From the NCBI GenBank assembly GCA_002189035.1, contig NEEC01000002.1:6758881-6822880 (forward strand): 64,000 nt of DNA. Direction: 5' to 3'. The position numbers and the translations under genes were made by a program. The DNA comes from Utricularia gibba (Eukaryota > Streptophyta > Magnoliopsida > Lamiales > Lentibulariaceae). The notes below the pieces were generated by a model. The model saw only the letters and a program-made list of their open reading frames with translations, was not told where the DNA came from and searched no databases. Of this stretch, positions 24,626 to 36,080 are shown one piece after another; the first letter of the stretch is position 1; each line of letters begins with the position of its first letter.

Positions 24626-25530
24626 ATGGAGAACCTGTTCGGAAATCGGCAGAAATCTTTCTTGGTGGCTTCGCCGATTGAGGATGAGAAGATTGCACGA
24701 TCGAAGAGCGTTACCGAAGGTCGATTACCTCCTCTCTTGTGTATTTTTTTGGACAATTTCCGTGTGTCGTTGGCTAGATTACCATCTGTTTGCAATTGGT
24801 CGGCGCAGAAAGTGTACGTGCCGGTGCTAAAGCAGCTGCTATCGCGTTCGTGGCCAGCGCGATACCCACTGTAAGTGAACTGAGTTTCAACGGGAACCCC
24901 AATGTGTCCAGATTCATCAATTGCCAGTGGAGTTCATTCCGATTTTTCGATTCCTGGTTGTGATTTTTTCCTTAGTGATTAGAATCTTCGGAATATTTGC
25001 TAGACATTGAATCGCTATCTTATTCTCGAATGGAACTATTGCATTGTGGAATGGAAGCAGTCTCTCATTCTATGTTGGTTTCCCGAAGCACTTGAAACTG
25101 TCCCCCGAAGTTGTCCATATGCTGTTTCCCATTCCTTCCGAGTAACATTACCCCGGAATGCTTTCTATGAACTTTGTTTGTTCATGTTATTGAAATTTTA
25201 CCCAGACGCTGATTACAGGGTGCTACTGTTTTCTTGATAAAACCAAAAGGCAATGGAAATTCTCATCATGCACCATTATGCTTAACTTCTCAGGTGATCG
25301 TAGCTAGAAAGGTCCCTTGGGCGAAGGCACATCTCAACTATACAGCACAGGCGATGATCGTATCGGCTGGTATGTGGTCTCTCATTCATATTATGCTTTT
25401 GAACCTTCCTTCTCTAACTGGTCTCCTGATCGAATAAACAGCATCCATAGCTGCATACTTCATTGCTGCGGACAAAACCATCATGGCTTTTGCAAAGAAG
25501 AATGCGCATACAGGTCAGATTAACAAATAG
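24626..25530 (+). CDS. Early nodulin-93 (ENOD93) family membrane protein
   Basis: ENOD93 proteins are small two-helix membrane proteins first found in legume nodules but present across plants. Their biochemical role is poorly defined, with links to mitochondria and nitrogen use. Four exons: 24626-24719, 24809-24870, 25294-25369 and 25442-25530, all GT-AG and in phase, giving 106 residues. Family-typical stretches are KSFLVASPIEDEK near the N terminus, RAGAKAAAIAFVASAIPT (first helix), VPWAKAHLNYTAQAMIVSA and SIAAYFIAADKTIMAFAKKN (second helix). The ATG is the first Met in frame. The frame is intact. Confidence 0.9.
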
Positions 25531-26328
25531 TTGCTCTGGTGTTGGAACCCCATCCCCGGTCATCTGCTTAAATGGGGGGAAGCGATTCTAGTTTTCTGTT
25601 CTTGAAGCATCTGAAGCAGGCATCAACTTTTTAGCCTGAATGGAGATTTCTTACCAAGAACCCTCCTTGTTACGAGCTATGTTTTGCCCATTTTCCTAAA
25701 TAACAACACTCTTCCAGTTCTTCAATTCCACAGCTTTATCGTGTCTGCGTTTTAGTCTGTACTCTATTCCTCCACCGAGAAAATGACCTTAAAAAACTTG
25801 AATATTTAACATTTTGGTAAAATAATTTCTTATTTTAAACATAAATTACGTCTTCAAATCAATTCAAATTTTTGCGTATCAAACATAATTAATTTCTAAA
25901 ATTTAACGTACAAGCCATAAGGTATAATTAATTTTTAAAGTTATATATTTTAGATGGTTTTTATTTTTTATTATTTAAAAATCAAATATAATTAGAGTTT
26001 TTTACTATTTAAAAAATCGTTATAGTTGATTGGGAGTTAATTTTATTAAATTTTTTAATAATTAATAGTTATTAATATTAAATTATTAAGAATAAATTTT
26101 ATAAATAATATGAATCACTTTTATTATCGTTATAAAACAATGAATATTAATTATTTAAATTTTTAAATAATTATATAATATTAAATAGTCAGAAGTATTT
26201 TTTTTGTAAGATATATTTATTTGAATATTATTTTGGTGTGAAAACACTTATTATTGAGTGCGAAAGAGGCACACGAGAACATTGATTCGCATGAGCAATG
26301 AATCTGGTCGGCGTCGGCGTCGGCGCGG
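25531..26328. other. AT-rich intergenic DNA
   Basis: 25531-25780 is probably the ENOD93-family 3' UTR. 25800-26250 is extremely AT-rich. No gene, RNA or clear repeat is recognised. Confidence 0.55.
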
Positions 26329-26677
26329 CTAAGTTGCGGTGCAGAGCAAGCGGCCGCTGGTGTTGTAGATTCTGCAGCCGGCGGCCGGAGCCAGGCAGCA
26401 GTTACAGACCGGCGTGAGGCGCTGATTTCCCGTCCCCGGGCAAGTCATGTAACCAAGAAACGCATAGCAGAACTCGGGGCAACCTCTGGGTCTCCCGGGA
26501 GTTTGTGCGGACACCGCTGCAACACACACTGCCCAACACAGGAAGAAAAAGAACAACAACAGAGAAACCCCCATTAACCAACCTATAGAAAAAGGAGGAG
26601 AACACAATTGAGCCGCAAATGAGCTTACCCAGAAGGAGAAGAACGCAACGTGCGAAGCCAGATGCTGCGAACGCCAT
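26329..26677 (-). CDS. Pin2-type proteinase inhibitor, copy 1
   Basis: Small secreted cysteine-rich protein of the potato type II (Pin2) serine proteinase inhibitor family, a plant defence family against digestive proteases. Two exons, 26677-26629 and 26516-26329, give 78 residues. The intron falls after codon 16 in phase 1, identical to the two neighbouring copies. Exon 1 is a hydrophobic signal peptide (FARCVLLLLG). The mature part holds eight cysteines in a single domain: CPEFC, YMTCPGTG, VCNCC, GC and LLC. Solanaceous Pin2 proteins usually carry two or more such domains, so this is the minimal single-domain form. TATAAATA lies 50 bp upstream. Head to head with copy 2. Family assignment is from the cysteine pattern. 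The target protease is not assigned. Confidence 0.85.
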
Positions 26678-26990
26678 CTTCGTTGATCTGATGATTGATG
26701 GATCTTCCCCTGCGCCACCCTTCTTCTATTTATACTCATCATTACCTTCTCCGAAAATAGTTAAAAACATGCATAGATTAGTCAAAGAAGAAACATTATT
26801 ATTTTTTATTTCTGAGGCGGTCAGTCTGGATAAGAAGAAAAGACGAAGATGACGAAGTGGAAGCCATGGGAACAGGCGAAGTTTCAGACAATGTCACCGT
26901 CGATTTGTTTGACTGTCCGAAGGCTCGCAAGTATAAGTGCGTTACATGGCTTAGGGCAAACTCACCACACCCAATTCCTCCATACACCCG
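26678..26990. promoter_or_regulatory. Shared 313 bp promoter of two head-to-head inhibitor genes
   Basis: The whole upstream region shared by inhibitor copies 1 and 2. A TATAAATA box on the minus strand (26734-26727) serves copy 1 and a TATAAG on the plus strand (26932-26937) serves copy 2. Each is 50-60 bp from its ATG, implying very short leaders. A short bidirectional promoter is inferred. Confidence 0.6.
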
Positions 26991-27315
26991 ATGGCATCCC
27001 TCTCTGCACGTCTCGGCCTGTGCGCTCTTCTGATCATGGGTAAGTTTACTCATTCAGCTGATGCAGTTGTAGCAACTTGAGACCTAATGTGTTTACTCTT
27101 GTGGGCTGGCAGCGGTTTTCGCGTTCGAACTCGACGTGGTGTCGGGGAGAGAGAACAACTGCCTCCAGTTCTGCTATGACGACGCTGCGTACATGACTTG
27201 CCCCTCCACCGGCGCCCAGAGGCTCTCGCCGGCCTGCAACTGCTGCCTGGCGAATGAAGATGGGTGCAGCATTTACGACAACAATGGCGGCTTGCTTTGC
27301 ACCGACTCCCCTTGA
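26991..27315 (+). CDS. Pin2-type proteinase inhibitor, copy 2
   Basis: Second single-domain Pin2-family inhibitor, 83 residues. Exons 26991-27039 and 27113-27315 join in phase 1 after codon 16, giving signal peptide MASLSARLGLCALLIMG and then AVFAFELDVVSGRENN. The cysteine pattern is CLQFC, YMTCPSTG, ACNCC, GC and LLC, eight cysteines as in copy 1. The mature domain is more acidic (EDGC, DNN) than copy 3, which is Arg-rich, so the inhibitory loops probably differ. A poly(A) signal AATAAA lies at 27383-27388. The first exon resembles copy 3 more than copy 1. Confidence 0.87.
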
Positions 27316-28739
27316 GACAGAACCTCGATCCTGAACCCAATGGAATCATTGTTATGCATGTTGATTGTTTGTTGATCTTCGTAATAAAGTCTTTGATTGT
27401 TCTGAACCTCCATTTTGAATCCCGTTTTCTTCTCCAATGGATTCGTGTTTCGGCCCCAAGAGCATGCGTTAAACCAAGCAAGGAACGATTTTCTTCAAGT
27501 GACGAAAACCAGAAGAAAGCGTATTCACAATGGGAACAGCACAAGCACTGCGTATCCACGACTCTTGTACGCAGACAAACAGTGAACCTAAACCGGTGCA
27601 GCAGTTGGAACTCGGGATTCATGGAACGGCAGAAAATGCCCCATGAAGGGAACTCTACCGTCTCATGCATGAGGAGGGTAAAGTATTACAATAATGAAAT
27701 TAAATTAAAATAATTAAGTATATAATAAATTATATATCATTAATAATTGATTAGATCTATTTTTTTTAATGAAATCTATATTTTTTGTATATTAGGATTT
27801 TGCATGTCTTTGCTTGATGTATCAAGTCTCTAATTTCAGTAAGAATAATTTCAAACATCTATATATGCGGATAGAGAGAGAGAGAGAGTTACAAACACAC
27901 GAACTTTCAAAAATTTTAATATTCTTATAAATCTTGAATATATATATTTTTTTGCAAAATAGGGGGATATTGCGCATTCTTATAATGATGAAGAACTATC
28001 CATTCTTGTTGAATTTAAGAATTTTACATAACATCCAAATACATAAAAAATGTAACTCAAATTAAAAGATATTAAACCCAATTGATTACTAATAATCTAT
28101 AATATAATCAACATTATAGATATATTATCTATAAACACAATATTATAAGCATTATCAAACTTCCATATAGAGGCATAGAGATTAAGTGTTCTCTAGAATA
28201 TAAATGTATCTTCCACCAAACTTTCGAAAAAAGTTGAGAAATCACATTTTATGTGCCCACAAGAATTATTTAAGGTAGATATATTGTTAGATATGAAATT
28301 GATATTTTAAAATATTCACCACACCTTTGTGGGCAAAGCTTATCATAGTGCCTTGATGGTAGACAATTCTCCTATAAACTCATGGGGCCCACTCTTGGTG
28401 GGGCCTACCTACTCGCCCAAAATAGTATCTTTCCAACCTCTCGTTCCGTGGTCTTGTTTGGTGGATGCATCGAGAAACACCTTATCCTCCGGCGACGTGT
28501 AACTGCGGAATTTTCCTCCACGAGTTCCTCGTTTCCAGATCGATTATTTATTGTTTATCGCTTCCGGGAGTTGTTTTCTTGTGTGGATTTTTCAGACAGA
28601 TGGTTGCCCAGTGGGAACGATTTCCTTGCTTAGACTTTTCCGATCAGAAATCGGCATCGTGCCGTCGGCTTCATCGGACTGCCCTCATCTATAAAAGCTC
28701 GAAATCCTGAGTCCTGAAACCACCCAGAGCTCCCCCAAG
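27316..28739. other. Intergenic DNA between inhibitor copies 2 and 3
   Basis: 27316-27690 includes the copy 2 3' UTR and a moderately GC-rich block whose open frames I do not recognise. 27700-28370 is strongly AT-rich and includes a (GA)n run at about 27871-27888. 28380-28735 is GC-richer and is the copy 3 promoter, with TATAAAA at 28690-28696, 50 bp before the ATG. Confidence 0.5.
28690..28696 (+). promoter_or_regulatory. TATA box of inhibitor copy 3
   Basis: TATAAAA 44 bp before the ATG at 28740, matching the spacing at the other two inhibitor copies. Confidence 0.6.
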
Positions 28740-29088
28740 ATGGCATCCTCCTCCACACGTCTCTGCTTTTGCGCTTTCCTCATCCTTGGTACTGCACACT
28801 AACCTCTATCTAATCAGGTTTTCCGCTTGAGTTCGATCAATGGAACTAACGGGTGTTCTTTTTTTGTCTGTCTTTTCCTGTTGGTGACGAACAGCGGTCT
28901 TGGCTCAGGAATTCGACGTCGCAGCAGCGCAAAGGGTGTGCCCCCAGTTCTGCTTCGAGAATCGTGGCTACATGACGTGCCCCTCCACCGGCTTCCGGAG
29001 GCTCCCGCCGGCATGCAACTGCTGCGTGGCGCGCGAGCGCGGATGCAGGATTTACGACACCAGAAGCCGCTTGCTTTGCCGCGACTAA
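28740..29088 (+). CDS. Pin2-type proteinase inhibitor, copy 3
   Basis: Third single-domain Pin2-family inhibitor, 80 residues. Exons 28740-28788 and 28895-29088 join at the same phase-1 position as copies 1 and 2. The signal peptide is MASSSTRLCFCAFLILG, followed by AVLAQEFDVAAAQR. The eight mature cysteines are CPQFC, YMTCPSTG, ACNCC, GC and LLC. The mature part is Arg-rich (FRRLPP, ARERGCR, TRSRLLCRD), unlike copy 2, suggesting a different charge and target. It is the last gene before the satellite array. Confidence 0.87.
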
Positions 29089-29706
29089 GGATCCCAGCCA
29101 TCCTTCTTGTCTTGGATTCAACAAATAATGCAATAATAAGGTGCTGTGCCCTAAGTTCCTCGTCCTCCCTGTAACCGTACTGTACTGTCGTCTTTGAAGC
29201 TCGAATCTGAAGTTCAGCGTCACCTCAGTTGCTTTCTATAATGATAAAAAATAATTATGCAAATCATGAACAAAATATTAAATTAAATTAAATTAAATCA
29301 TAAAATATATTGACTATATTTATTGGATTTTTCATAAATTAGAATCTTTAAAAAATTACTACGAATGGAACCATTATATATAAATAAATATACCCAGGAT
29401 ATTACAAACTTACCTACTACTATATCTTTTTAATTTTATATTTTTATTTATTAAATATAAATATATATATATATAAATGATATGTTCCTTTTCTGAGCCA
29501 GTTTGTCGTTTCTCGGAAAATGAATTAAAAAAAAAAAGGAAAATGGCGTTTGTCGTGGTTCGTCGGGAAGCGTCAGCGTAGCACCGGATAGCGGCATTAG
29601 GAAAGCATCAATGCCGAGAGAAGAGATCGATGTTGAGCCATGGAGGGAAAATGTGGTATTTGCGTTGCTCATCCTCACCCCCAATTGACCCCACAATCCT
29701 CTCCGC
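29089..29706. other. Spacer between the last gene and the satellite array
   Basis: 29089-29220 is probably the inhibitor 3' UTR. 29230-29480 is very AT-rich, with repeated AATTAA-like runs and an (AT)n stretch at about 29459-29475. 29500-29706 is GC-richer with no recognised gene. The array starts abruptly after this. Confidence 0.55.
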
Positions 29707-30053
29707 ACAACCTCATGGTGACCGCGTGCATCTTTGGATATCTAGTCGATATCTTGCAAACTGTGATAATTCACGTCGCACACGACACACAGTTTCAAAG
29801 CTCGTTCCGAGCTTGCCATCTTTCGTGTTGAGAACTTGTTCGTCCGAGGATGGATAAATGCTCGAAAGATTGACTTATATTAGCCTTGAGTTGTGCAACG
29901 AAGTGGCCACCACGTTCGCGACGATGCGACTCGGGACATCCGACTCGATGCAAATGTGATTTTCGGTATGCAAAACATATGTATTTCATGAGACGATGTG
30001 AAATTTCAAATATCGAGATGATCATTTAAGATGCTATGGGCGTGTGGCTAGCC
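29707..30053 (+). repeat. First, most diverged satellite copy (347 bp)
   Basis: The edge unit. It aligns to the consensus throughout but has many substitutions (for example ATCTTTGGATATCTAGTCGA where core units have CTCTTCGGTATCGAGTGGA), and it ends with the long linker form ATGCTATGGGCGTGTGGCTAGCC. Confidence 0.85.
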
Positions 30054-30392
30054 ACAACCTCATGGTGGCCTCGTGCACTGTTCGGTATTGGGTTGATATC
30101 TTGCAAATGATGATGAGTCATGTTGCACATCGCATACCGTTTCGAAGCTCGTTCCGAGCCGGTCTTCTTTCGTGTGGAGAACTTGCTCGTCCGAGGAGGC
30201 ACAAATGCTCGAAAGATTACCTTATACAAGCCTTCAGATGTGCAACGAAGTGGCCACCACATTCGCGACGATGCGACTCGGAACACCCGACTCGATGCGA
30301 ATGTGATTTTCGGCATGCAAGACATATGTATTTCATGGGACGATGTGAAATTTTTGATTTCGAGATGATCATTTAAGGGTGTGTCCCTAGCC
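30054..30392 (+). repeat. Second satellite copy, ancestral-looking variant
   Basis: A 339 bp unit carrying CTGTTCGGTATTG, TTGCAAATG and CCGAGGAGGCAC in place of core CTCTTCGGTATCG, TTGCGAACG and CCGAGGCTGCAC. The same variants reappear as a block at about 33.8-35.8 kb. Confidence 0.8.
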
Positions 30393-30739
30393 ACAACCTC
30401 ATGGTGGCCTCGTGCACTCTTCGGTATCGAGTGGATATCTTGCGAACGATGATGAGTCATGTTGCGCATAGCATACCGTTTCGAAGCTCGTTCCGAGCCG
30501 GTCTTCTTTCGTGTTGAGAACTTGTTCGTCCGAGGCTGCACAAATGCTCGAAAGATTGCCTCATATTAGCCTTCAGATGTGCAACGAAGTGGCCACCACA
30601 TTCGCGAAAATGTGACTCGGGACACCTGACTCGATGCGAATGTGATTTTTGACATGCAAGACGTATGTATTTCATGTGACGATGTGAAATTTCGGATTTC
30701 GAGATGATCATTTAAGATGCCATGGGTGTGTGGCTAGCC

Positions 30740-33480
30740 ACAACCTCATGGTGGCCTCGTGCACTCTTCGGTATCGAGTGGATATCTTGCGAACGGTGAT
30801 GAGTCATGTTGCACATATCATACCGTTTCGAAGCTCGTTCCGAGCCGGTCTTCTTTCGTGTTGAGAACTTGTTCGTCCGAGGCTGCACAAATGCTCAAAA
30901 GATTGCCTTGTATTAGCCTTCAGATGTGCAACGAAGTGCCACCACATTCGCGAAAATGTGACTCGGGATACCTGACTCGATGCGAATGTGATTTTTGACA
31001 TGCAAGACGTATGTATTTCATGTGACGATGTGAAATTTCGGATTTCGAGATGATCATTTAAGATGCCATGGGTGTGTGGCTAGCCACAACCTCATGGTGG
31101 CCTCGTGCACTCTTCGGTATCGAGTGGATATCTTGCGAACAGTGATGAGTCATGTTGCACATATCATACCGTTTCGAAGCTCGTTCCGAGCCGGTCTTCT
31201 TTCGTGTTGAGAACTTGTTCGTCCGAGGCTGCACAAATGCTCGAAAGATTGCCTTATATTAGCCTTCAGATGTGCAACGAAGTGGCCACCACATTCGCGA
31301 AAATGTGACTCGGGACACCTGACTCGATGCGAATGTGATTTTTGACATGCAAGACGTATGTATTTCATGGACGATGTGAAATTTTGGATTTCGAGATGAT
31401 CATTTAAGGGTGTGTCCCTAGCCACCACCTCATGGTGGCCTCGTGCACTCTTCGGTATCGAGTGGATATCTTGCGAACGGTGATGAGTCATGTTGCACAT
31501 ATCATACCGTTTCGAAGCTCGTTCCGAGCCGGTCTTCTTTCGTGTTGAGAACTTGTTCGTCCGAGGCTGCACAAATGCTCGAAAGATTGCCTTATATTAG
31601 CCTTCAGATGTGCAACGAAGTGGCCACCACATTCGCGAAAATGTGACTCGGGACACCTGACTCGATGCGAATGTGATTTTTGACATGCAAGACGTATGTA
31701 TTTCATGTGACGATGTGAAATTTCGGATTTCGAGATGATCATTTAAGATGCCATGGGTGTGTGGCTAGCCACAACCTCATGGTGGCCTCGTGCACTCTTC
31801 GGTATCGAGTGGATATCTTGCGAACGTGATGAGTCATGTTGCACATATCATACCGTTTCGAAGCTCGTTCCGAGCCGGTCTTCTTTCGTGTTGAGAACTT
31901 GTTCGTCCGAGGCTGCACAAATGCTCGAAAGATTGCCTTATATTAGCCTTCAGATGTGCAACGAAGTGGCCACCACATTCGCGAAAATGTGACTCGGGAC
32001 ACCTGACTCGATGCGAATGTGATTTTTGACATGCAAGACGTATGTATTTCATGTGACGATGTGAAATTTCGGATTTCGAGATGATCATTTAAGATGCCAT
32101 GGGTGTGTGGCTAGCCACAACCTCATGGTGGCCTCGTGCACTCTTCGGTATCGAGTGGATATCTTGCGAACGTGATGAGTCATGTTGCACATATCATACC
32201 GTTTCGAAGCTCGTTCCGAGCCGGTCTTCTTTCGTGTTGAGAACTTGTTCGTCCGAGGCTGCACAAATGCTCGAAAGATTGCCTTATATTAGCCTTCAGA
32301 TGTGCAACGAAGTGGCCACCACATTCGCGAAAATGTGACTCGGGACACCTGACTCGATGCGAATGTGATTTTTGACATGCAAGACGTATGTATTTCATGG
32401 ACGATGTGAAATTTGGATTTCGAGATGATCATTTAAGGGTGTGTCCCTAGCCACCACCTCATGGTGGCCTCGTGCACTCTTCGGTATCGAGTGGATATCT
32501 TGCGAACGGTGATGAGTCATGTTGCACATATCATACCGTTTCGAAGCTCGTTCCGAGCCGGTCTTCTTTCGTGTTGAGAACTTGTTCGTCCGAGGCTGCA
32601 CAAATGCTCGAAAGATTGCCTTATATTAGCCTTCAGATGTGCAACGAAGTGGCCACCACATTCGCGAAAATGTGACTCGGGACACCTGACTCGATGCGAA
32701 TGTGATTTTTGACATGCAAGACGTATGTATTTCATGGGACGATGTGAAATTTGGGATTTCGAGATGATCATTTAAGGGTGTGTCCCTAGCCACCACCTCA
32801 TGGTGGCCTCGTGCACTCTTCGGTATCGAGTGGATATCTTGCGAACGGTGATGAGTCATGTTGCACATATCATACCGTTTCGAAGCTCGTTCCGAGCCGT
32901 CTTTTTCGTGTGGAGAACTTGTTCGTCCGAGGCTGCACAAATGCTCGAAAGATTGCCTTATATTAGCTTCAGATGTGCAACGAAGTGGCCACCACATTCG
33001 CGAAAGTGTGACTCGGGACACCTGACTCGATGCGAATGTGATTTTTGACATGCAAGACGTATGTATTTATGGGACGATGTGAAATTTTGGATTTCGAGAT
33101 GATCATTTAAGATGCCATGGTGTGTGGCTAGCCACAACCTCATGGTGGCCTCGTGCACTCTTCGGTATCGAGTGGATATCTTGCGAACGGTGATGAGTCA
33201 TGTTGCACATATCATACCGTTTCGAAGCTCGTTCCGAGCCGGTCTTCTTTCGTGTTGAGAACTTGTTCGTCCGAGGCTGCACAAATGCTCGAAAGATTGC
33301 CTTATATTAGCCTTCAGATGTGCAACGAAGTGGCCACCACATTCGCGAAAATGTGACTCGGGACACCTGACTCGATGCGAATGTGATTTTTGACATGCAA
33401 GACGTATGTATTTCATGTGACGATGTGAAATTTCGGATTTCGAGATGATCATTTAAGATGCCATGGGTGTGTGGCTAGCC
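30740..33480 (+). repeat. Array edge with interleaved long and short monomers
   Basis: Units alternate between a 346-347 bp form, linker AAGATGCCATGGGTGTGTGGCTAGCC, and a 338-339 bp form, linker AAGGGTGTGTCCCTAGCC. Only the short form persists to the right of 36 kb. The rest of the unit is already close to consensus. Confidence 0.8.
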
Positions 33481-35812
33481 ACAACCTCATGGTGGCCTCG
33501 TGCACTCTTCGGTATCGAGTGGATATCTTGCGAACGGTGATGAGTCATGTTGCACATAGCATACCGTTTCGAAGCTCGTTCCGAGCCGGTCTTCTTTCGT
33601 GTTGAGAACTTGTTTGTCCGAGGAGGCACAAATGCTCGAAATAGCCTTATATAAGCTTAAGATGTGCAACGAAGTGGCCACCACATTCGCGAAAATGTGA
33701 CTCGGGACACCTGACTCGATGCGAATGTGATTTTTGACATGCAAGACGTATGTATTTCATGGGACGATGTGAAATTTGGATTTCGAGATGATCATTTAAG
33801 ATGCCATGGGTGTGTGGCTAGCCACAACTCATGGTGGCCTCGTGCACTGTTCGGTATTGAGTGGATATCTTGCAAATGGTGATGAGTCATGTTGCACATA
33901 GCATACCGTTTCGAAGCTCGTTCCGAGCCGGTCTTCTTTCGTGTTGAGAACTTGTTTGTCCGAGGAGGCACAAATGCTCGAAAGATGCCTTATATAGCTT
34001 CAGATGTGCAACGAAGTGGCCACCACATTCGCGAAAATGTGACTCGGGACACCTGACTCGATGCGAATGTGATTTTTGACATGCAAGACGTATGTATTTC
34101 ATGGGACGATGTGAAATTTTGATTTCGAGATGATCATTTAAGGGTGTGTCCCTAGCCACAACCTCATGTGGCCTCGTGCACTCTTCGGTATCGAGTGGAT
34201 ATCTTGCGAACGGTGATGAGTCATGTTGCACATATCGTACCGTTTCGAAGCTCGTTCCGAGCCGGTCTTCTTTCGTGTTAGAACTTGTTCGTCCGAGGCT
34301 GCACAAATGCTCGAAATATTGCCTTATATTAGCCTTCAGATGTGCAACGAAGTGGCCACCACATTCGCGAAAATGTGATTCGGGACACCTGACTCGATGC
34401 GAATGTGATTTTTGACATGCAAGACGTATGTATTTCATGGACGATGTGAAATTTGGGATTTCGAGATGATCATTTAAGGGTATGTCCCTAGCCACCACCT
34501 CATGGGGCCTCGTGCACTCTTCGGTATCCAGTGGATATCTTGCGAACGGTGATGAGTCATGTTGCACATATCATACCGTTTCGAAGCTCGTTCCGAGCCA
34601 GTCTTTTTTCGTGTGGAGAACTTGTTCGTCCGAGGCTGCACAAATGCTCGAAAGATTGCCTTATATTAGCCTTCAGATGTGCAACGAAGTGGCCACACAT
34701 TCGCGAAAATGTGACTCGGGACACCTGACTCGATGCGAATGTGATTTTTGACATGCAAGACGTATGTATTTCATGGACGATGTGAAATTTCGGATTTCGA
34801 GATGATCATTTAAGATGCCATGGGTGTGTGGCTAGCCACAACCTCATGGTGGCCTCGTGCACTGTTCGGTATGAGTGGATATCTTGCAAATGGTGATGAG
34901 TCATGTTGCACATAGCATACCGTTTCGAAGCTCGTTCCGAGCCAGTCTTCTTTCGTGTTGAGAACTTGTTTGTCCGAGGAGCACAAATGCTCGAAGATAG
35001 CCTTATATAAGCTTAAGATGTGCAACGAAGTGGCCAGCACATTCGCGAAAATGTGACTCGGGACACCTGACTCGATGCGAATGTGATTTTTGACATGCAA
35101 GACGTATGTATTTCATGGGACGATGTGAAATTTGGATTTCGAGATGATCATTTAAGATGCCATGAGCCACAACTCATGGTGGCCTCGTGCACTGTTCGGT
35201 ATTGAGTGGATATCTTGCAAACGGTGATGAGTCATGTTGCACATAGCATACCGTTTCGAAGCTCGTTCCGAGCCGGTCTTCTTTCGTGTTGAGAACTTGT
35301 TTGTCCGAGGAGGCACAAATGCTCGAAAGATAGCCTTATATAAGGCTTAGATGTGCAACGAAGTGGCCACCACATTCGCGAAAATGTGACTCGGGACACC
35401 TGACTCGATGCGAATGTGATTTTTGACATGCAAGACGTATGTATTTCATGGGACGATGTGAAATTTGGGATTTCGAGATGATCATTTAAGATGCCATGGG
35501 TGTGTGGCTAGCCACAACTTCATGGTGGCCTCGTGCACTGTTCGGTATTGAGTGGATATCTTGCAAATGGTGATGAGTCATGTTGCACATAGCATACCGT
35601 TTCGAAGCTCGTTCCGAGCCGGTCTTCTTTCGTGTTGAGAACTTGTTTGTCCGAGGAGCACAAATGCTCGAAAGATAGCCTTATATAAGGCTTAAGATGT
35701 GCAACGAAGTGGCCACCACATTCGCGAAAATGTGACTCGGGACACCTGACTCGATGCGAATGTGATTTTTGACATGCAAGACGTATGTATTTCATGGGAC
35801 GATGTGAAATTT
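33481..35812 (+). repeat. Distinct satellite subfamily block
   Basis: Units at about 33830, 34850, 35170 and 35520 share TGTTCGGTATTG or close, TTGCAAATGG, CATAGCATACC, GTTTGTCCGAGGAG and a TATATAAG variant. Two standard units (about 34150-34800) lie among them, and the unit at 33481-33820 looks half standard and half variant. Confidence 0.8.
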
Positions 35813-36080
35813 TGGAGATGTTCGACGAATCGTGGCCAACCACATTAGCGAAACCACCTCACTGGTGGACCTCACCTGACACTCTTCGGTGCGATCGATG
35901 TGATATTTTCTGCAAGAACAAGACGTCATGTATATCATGGGACGTGTGAAATAGCTCGTTGGAGCCGGTCTTCTTTCGTGTTGAGAACTTGTTCGTCCGA
36001 GGCTGCACAAATGCTCGGGTGTGTGCCTTACTATTGGAGGCTCAGTGATGTGCAACGAAGTCGGCCACCACGGATATCTT
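35813..36080 (+). repeat. Mosaic satellite unit at the subfamily boundary
   Basis: Only short patches match the unit, joined by unrelated or rearranged bases (for example AGTGATGTGCAACGAAGTCGG and TGCTCGGGTGTGTGCC). It separates the variant block on the left from the homogeneous core on the right. Confidence 0.75.

Noticed and set aside
27050-27670. 206-codon minus-strand frame
   Set aside because: It lies antisense to inhibitor copy 2 and its 3' flank and has no recognisable domain.
28814-29223. Minus-strand frames of 95 and 125 codons
   Set aside because: Antisense to inhibitor copy 3, whose splice structure and cysteine pattern are convincing.
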